Shown: positions 6,210-8,597 of the stretch, one piece after another
Numbering within the stretch: position 1 is the stretch's first letter
Layout: the number at the start of each line of letters is the position of its first letter
NCBI GenBank assembly: GCA_015486475.1
Contig: WFRO01000394.1
Span: forward strand, 1-8,597
Origin: Bacteroidales bacterium
GTDB lineage: Bacteria; Bacteroidota; Bacteroidia; Bacteroidales; VadinHA17
Length of the DNA stretch: 8,597 nucleotides
Reading direction: 5' to 3'
Translations under genes and position numbers: made by a program
Notes under the pieces: generated by a model
Told to the model about the DNA's origin: nothing
Database searches by the model: none
What the model saw: only the letters and a program-made list of their open reading frames with translations

Positions 6210-6222
6210 TATTTCCTTGTTC

Positions 6223-6858
6223 CTAAAAGCTTAACCCTACACGGAATTCCATTCGGTTGAACCTGTAATCGTTCGTTACGGGGTTTTGCGGGTTGCCGGT
6301 ATATTCCTCTGTGTATTTCATGAACCTGTAGCCCAGGTAAAAATAAAATGCATTGCGGGAGCTTACCGGGTAAGAGAGCCCGGCCCCGACGCCTGTTACG
6401 ATCTTACCTCTGGTCTTCTCCCATTCCTGACCGGAAGATCCGGGAAAGAGGAAAGTCTTGCCCAGGATCATTTTGATCCAGGGTTGTATTTTTCCATGCT
6501 GGTTCATGATAAAACGCAGATCGGCGAAGACCGGTAAAAATGCGGGTTCAAAGTTCTCTACCGCCATCCCCCCGCCGATATATATACCGTTGGTGTAATA
6601 ACCATGGCTCATCCCCAGACTTATGGGCGTAGTCTGTATAATGTCCGTGCTGCCCGGCAGCATCCCCAGCGAGAAGAAGGCCATATACCTGCCTTTGGCG
6701 GCATTTTGTTTCTCAGGGGCTTTCCCCTGAGCTGTATTTTGCACCGGTGGGGAGAATGGGCCTGCAGCCAGTGAGAGAGGAGCTGTCCCGGGTAACAGGA
6801 GCGAAAGAACAAGGATCTGCAGGAACAAAGTTTTTTTCGATCGGCAGGAGGATCTCAT
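6223..6858 (-). CDS. small outer-membrane beta-barrel protein (211 aa)
   Basis: The protein has a signal peptide: basic start MRSSCRSKK, hydrophobic core at 11-30 and a likely cleavage after LSLAA (about residue 32). A flexible proline/alanine/lysine-rich linker (33-56) follows. From residue 57 to the end it alternates strands with aromatic and glycine girdle residues (YMAFFSLGML, GIYIGGGMAV, KIVTGVGAGLSYPV, AFYFYLGYRFM) and finishes in EFRVGLSF with a C-terminal phenylalanine, the usual outer-membrane insertion signal. The size suggests about 8 strands, like the OMP_b-brl family. Its role is unknown; such proteins may be structural, adhesive or small porins. An A-rich stretch (ATCAAA) precedes the ATG, as in many Bacteroidetes genes. 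It is divergent from the LVIVD lipoprotein gene, which may hint at a shared envelope role. It is separated from the epimerase by 314 bp and is probably not in the same operon. Confidence 0.82.
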   Translation of the reverse strand: MRSSCRSKKTLFLQILVLSLLLPGTAPLSLAAGPFSPPVQNTAQGKAPEKQNAAKGRYMAFFSLGMLPGSTDIIQTTPISLGMSHGYYTNGIYIGGGMAVENFEPAFLPVFADLRFIMNQHGKIQPWIKMILGKTFLFPGSSGQEWEKTRGKIVTGVGAGLSYPVSSRNAFYFYLGYRFMKYTEEYTGNPQNPVTNDYRFNRMEFRVGLSF

Positions 6859-6929
6859 TTTGATTGGATTTAAAGGTTTGGTGTGGTTTTTGTATTTATT
6901 CTAAAAAATTCTATCTAAAACCTGCTGCA
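6859..6929. promoter_or_regulatory. divergent promoter region, barrel gene and LVIVD gene
   Basis: This 71-bp AT-rich gap must drive both divergent genes. For the plus gene, TTTG (6889-6892) is followed after 19 bp by TATCTAAA (6912-6919), a partial match to TAnnTTTG that would give a very short leader. No good minus-strand box was found. The region as promoter is secure by position; the exact boxes are weak. Confidence 0.4.
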
Positions 6930-8216
6930 ATGAAAACAATGGTCCGTTTTCTTTTATTGTTAATTGCCATACCTCTTTTCACGCAATGTCATGATAAGAT
7001 CATCCAGGAACAGACTTTATACGAACCGGTCTATCTTTCCTTTGATGATCTTCGTAAACCCATTCAGGCATCTTCTCCCGATTCCCTGCAAAAACCGGGC
7101 AAAATCTATGTAAAAGATCAATTAATTTTTATCAATGAGTATCTGAAGGGGATCCATGTGGTCGATAACAGCGATCCTGCCCATCCTGTACCCCTTGCTT
7201 TTATTGATATTCCGGGGAATGTGGATATGGCGGTGCGGAATGATATTTTGTATGCCGACAGCTATGTGGACCTGGTGGCACTGGATATTTCCGATCCGGA
7301 GCATATTGTGGAAAAAGGCAGGGCCAGGGACATCCTGCCCTATATTACCCCGCCAACCGATGGGGATTATCCGGTTGATTATGAAAATTTGGACCGGACA
7401 AAAGGGGTGATCGTCCGTTGGGAAGCGCGAAAGGTGAGGAAAGAGATACATCTGGTACCCTATCCCTTGCTTATCTTTTATAACTATGACAAGGTCAAAG
7501 AATTTACTGAGGGGGGCGTTCCCTACGTGATGAACGGGGGTGAGGGAGGCGTCAGCATGAGCTCGGGCGGTTCCATGGCACGGTTTACACTGTATGATAA
7601 GTGGCTTTATGTACTTACCGGCAATAATATTCTGAAGATCATAAAGGTGGATGATCCGGCGGAGATGTACAAAGAAAACGAACTTTTGCTGCGGGGCTCT
7701 TGTGAAACGATCTTTCAGCATGAGGGGAAACTTTTTTTCGGTACCCGCAACGGCATGTCTATATACGATCTCCAGGATCCGCTCATTCCGGTCTTTATTT
7801 CGATCATTACCCATATTCAGAGTTGTGATCCTGTTGTGGTTCAGGGGGATTATGCTTATGTGACCCTGTATGCCGGTAACGGATGCGGTTCTTCCGTGAA
7901 CCGTCTGGATGTGATCAATATTTCCGATCTTTACCATCCGGTGCTCAAAAGATCCTACAATTTCGGAAATCCGCACGGTCTGGCCGTGGCAGATACCGTA
8001 CTTTTCGTATGTGACGGGCAACATGGTCTGAAAGTGATGGATGCCCGCGATCCTCTGAATATGCATGTTACGGCAACCTATCCGGGTGTGCATGCCTATG
8101 ACGTGATCCCGCTCCCCGCTTCCTTGCTGATGATCGGTGAGGACGGACTGTTCCAGTACCGGATCACCAGCCTGTCACAGCTGCAGTTACTGAGCACGAT
8201 CCGGGTGAAAGAATAG
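6930..8216 (+). CDS. LVIVD-repeat beta-propeller lipoprotein
   Basis: This 428-residue protein starts with MKTMVRFLLLLIAIPLFTQ and Cys20, a lipoprotein signal, so it should be a surface or periplasmic lipoprotein. The mature part carries LVIVD-type propeller repeats, each with a strand, a hydrophobic-D motif and a DPxxP turn: GIHVVDNSDPAHPV (74-87), LVALDISDPEHIV (115-127), GMSIYDLQDPLIPV (275-288), RLDVINISDLYHPV (325-338) and GLKVMDARDPLNMHV (366-380). Another strand pair lies around 226-245. A glycine/serine-rich loop (203-215, GGEGGVSMSSGGS) breaks the middle. Such proteins are common in Bacteroidetes; no enzymatic activity is established for the repeat and binding is the usual guess. ATG 6930 was chosen because it begins the signal peptide; an upstream in-frame ATG at 6864 would add 22 residues without signal character and cover the promoter gap. 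The gene is more AT-rich than the symporter and epimerase genes. Confidence 0.88.
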   Translation: MKTMVRFLLLLIAIPLFTQCHDKIIQEQTLYEPVYLSFDDLRKPIQASSPDSLQKPGKIYVKDQLIFINEYLKGIHVVDNSDPAHPVPLAFIDIPGNVDMAVRNDILYADSYVDLVALDISDPEHIVEKGRARDILPYITPPTDGDYPVDYENLDRTKGVIVRWEARKVRKEIHLVPYPLLIFYNYDKVKEFTEGGVPYVMNGGEGGVSMSSGGSMARFTLYDKWLYVLTGNNILKIIKVDDPAEMYKENELLLRGSCETIFQHEGKLFFGTRNGMSIYDLQDPLIPVFISIITHIQSCDPVVVQGDYAYVTLYAGNGCGSSVNRLDVINISDLYHPVLKRSYNFGNPHGLAVADTVLFVCDGQHGLKVMDARDPLNMHVTATYPGVHAYDVIPLPASLLMIGEDGLFQYRITSLSQLQLLSTIRVKE

Positions 8217-8220
8217 GATG

Positions 8221-8268
8221 GGAAGAAGGGAATAATGGAAGAGTGGAAAAGTGGAAAAGTGGAATGAT
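8221..8268. repeat. octamer array, 6 units (GGAATAAT/GGAAAAGT type)
   Basis: Six gap-free 8-bp units: GGAAGAAG, GGAATAAT, GGAAGAGT, GGAAAAGT twice, then GGAATGAT. It starts 4 bp after the LVIVD stop codon. Units 2 and 6 equal units 2 and 6 of the array at 5990-6037. Confidence 0.88.
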
Positions 8269-8277
8269 TAAGAGATC

Positions 8278-8333
8278 GATGAACGATGAACGATGATAGA
8301 TGAACGACGAACACCGAACATCGAACATCGAAT
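8278..8333. repeat. GATGAAC heptamer array, 8 units
   Basis: Eight gap-free 7-bp units. The first two are GATGAAC, then GATGATA, GATGAAC and GACGAAC, and the last three drift to ACCGAAC, ATCGAAC and ATCGAAT. Rotated, the unit is TGAACGA, one base from the TGAACTA unit upstream of the symporter. Confidence 0.9.
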
Positions 8334-8343
8334 GTTGATTTTT
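8324..8343 (+). terminator. weak possible terminator of the LVIVD gene
   Basis: AACAT (8324-8328) can pair with ATGTT (8332-8336) over a CGA loop, followed by GA and five T. The stem is short and AT-rich and overlaps the heptamer array, so this is marginal. It lies 108 bp after the stop codon. Confidence 0.2.
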
Positions 8344-8344
8344 C

Positions 8345-8376
8345 AATCATTAACGCATTCACGCATTCACTCATTT
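8345..8376. repeat. ACGCATTC octamer array, about 4 units
   Basis: Two exact copies of ACGCATTC (8353-8368) are flanked by the degenerate units AATCATTA (8345-8352) and ACTCATTT (8369-8376). On minus the unit reads GAATGCGT, distantly like the GGAATGAT octamers but in the opposite orientation. Confidence 0.65.
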
Positions 8377-8404
8377 ACTACCTTGTAACCAGAACCTTAG
8401 ATTA

Positions 8405-8543
8405 TTAATTTCGTGAGCGCAGCGAACTAATGACCACCGAATGACTACCGTATGACTACCTAATTTCGCGAGCGTTAGCGAGCTAATTTCTACCTAATTT
8501 CAGCCACGAAGTGGTTTAATTTCGCGAGCGAAGTGAGCTAGTT
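8405..8543. repeat. four near-palindromic TAATTTC elements
   Basis: Elements begin with TAATTTC at 8406, 8461, 8495 and 8517. Three share the plan TTCGY, GAGCG plus 2-3 nt, GYGAR, in which the two 5-nt arms pair allowing G-T wobble. The third in order (8495-8519) has the same TAATTTC and TTTAATT edges but a different core, CCAC-GAA-GTGG, also a hairpin. Adjacent elements share their AATT edges. An extra TAATTTC at 8484 belongs to the right edge of the second element. Confidence 0.75.
8430..8462. repeat. 11-bp tandem repeat, 3 units (ATGACYACCGA type)
   Basis: Three tandem 11-bp units: ATGACCACCGA, ATGACTACCGT, ATGACTACCTA. They fill the space between the first and second TAATTTC elements. 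The last unit runs into the start of the second element. Confidence 0.75.
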
Positions 8544-8597
8544 CCGCCTGCGCAGCAGCCCCTCCTCCCATAAGTCATCTTAGTGAATTAACCACCG

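Larger units (their letters stand above)
5909..6222. other. repeat-rich intergenic region between barrel gene and epimerase
   Basis: These 314 bp hold no credible gene. From left to right they contain a weak -7-like TACTTTTT on minus (5929-5922) just before the epimerase ATG, a purine-rich stretch, an octamer array (5990-6037), loose GAGTAAGG/GAGTAGG repeats (about 6064-6085), an AT-rich stretch (about 6098-6130) and hairpin element copy 2 (6131-6209). The barrel gene stops 14 bp beyond the hairpin, so the hairpin would lie in its 3' untranslated RNA. Confidence 0.7.
8217..8597. other. gene-free mosaic of short repeats after the LVIVD gene
   Basis: No credible gene lies in these 381 bp. Left to right there is an octamer array (8221-8268), a heptamer array (8278-8333), an inverted-sense octamer array (8345-8376), a short unique stretch (8377-8404) and a set of four near-palindromes (8405-8543) with a three-copy 11-mer inside (8430-8462). 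The last 54 bp hold the palindrome CTGCGCAG (8548-8555) and nothing else I recognise. At least four repeat periods follow each other with almost no unique sequence. Confidence 0.75.

Noticed and set aside
6864..6929. 22-residue N-terminal extension of the LVIVD protein
   Set aside because: It would place non-signal residues before a clean lipoprotein signal and leave almost no divergent promoter region.
7122..8093. 323-codon open frame on minus, opposite the LVIVD gene
   Set aside because: The plus frame has a lipoprotein signal and clear LVIVD repeats. The minus frame is rich in Ile/His in a way typical of antisense reading and has no recognisable domain.
8405..8543. CRISPR array
   Set aside because: The elements are 22-26 bp, imperfect, with spacings of 55, 34 and 22 bp and repetitive spacers; no cas gene is present.

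Overview
The window looks like chromosomal DNA of a Bacteroidetes bacterium, probably Bacteroidales-like. The reasons are two lipoproteins with Bacteroidetes-type signal peptides, start codons without Shine-Dalgarno sequences, promoter elements close to the Bacteroides TTTG/TAnnTTTG consensus, and a typical gene mix: S1 sulfatase, sodium:solute symporter, AGE-type sugar epimerase, small outer-membrane barrel and LVIVD-repeat lipoprotein. I cannot name a genus.

Layout. Six genes lie on the minus strand. In their direction of transcription these are an outer-membrane beta-barrel protein (6858 to 6223), an AGE-family sugar 2-epimerase (5908 to 4637), an SLC5-type sodium:solute symporter (4392 to 2782, apparent TTG start), a lipoprotein sulfatase (2707 to 962), a small secreted NTF2-like protein (895 to 452) and the first 103 codons of an SLC13/ArsB-type permease that runs off the left edge (311 to 1). 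One plus-strand gene, an LVIVD beta-propeller lipoprotein (6930 to 8216), is divergent from the barrel gene across 71 bp. No rRNA, tRNA, transposase, phage gene or CRISPR array was seen.

How the genes may work together. The sulfatase would remove sulfate outside the cytoplasm, the symporter would import a small solute such as a sugar with sodium, and the epimerase would interconvert C2 epimers of an imported sugar. This reads as a small, TonB-independent module for a sulfated or amino-sugar glycan. The substrate is not readable from sequence, and no SusC/SusD pair, glycoside hydrolase or sulfatase-maturing enzyme is present. The symporter and epimerase genes are clearly more GC-rich in sampled lines than the sulfatase and LVIVD genes.

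The unusual part is the intergenic DNA. Three gaps (4393-4636, 5909-6222, 8217-8597) hold several families of short tandem repeats: heptamers, octamers, an 11-mer and 22-26 bp near-palindromes. They also hold two copies of a hairpin element, one with a 20-bp palindrome inserted in its loop. One heptamer array sits against the symporter start, another contains the stop codon of the epimerase, and two octamer arrays 2.2 kb apart share the same length and end units. I found no clearly new protein system. The repeat landscape is the best candidate for something undescribed.
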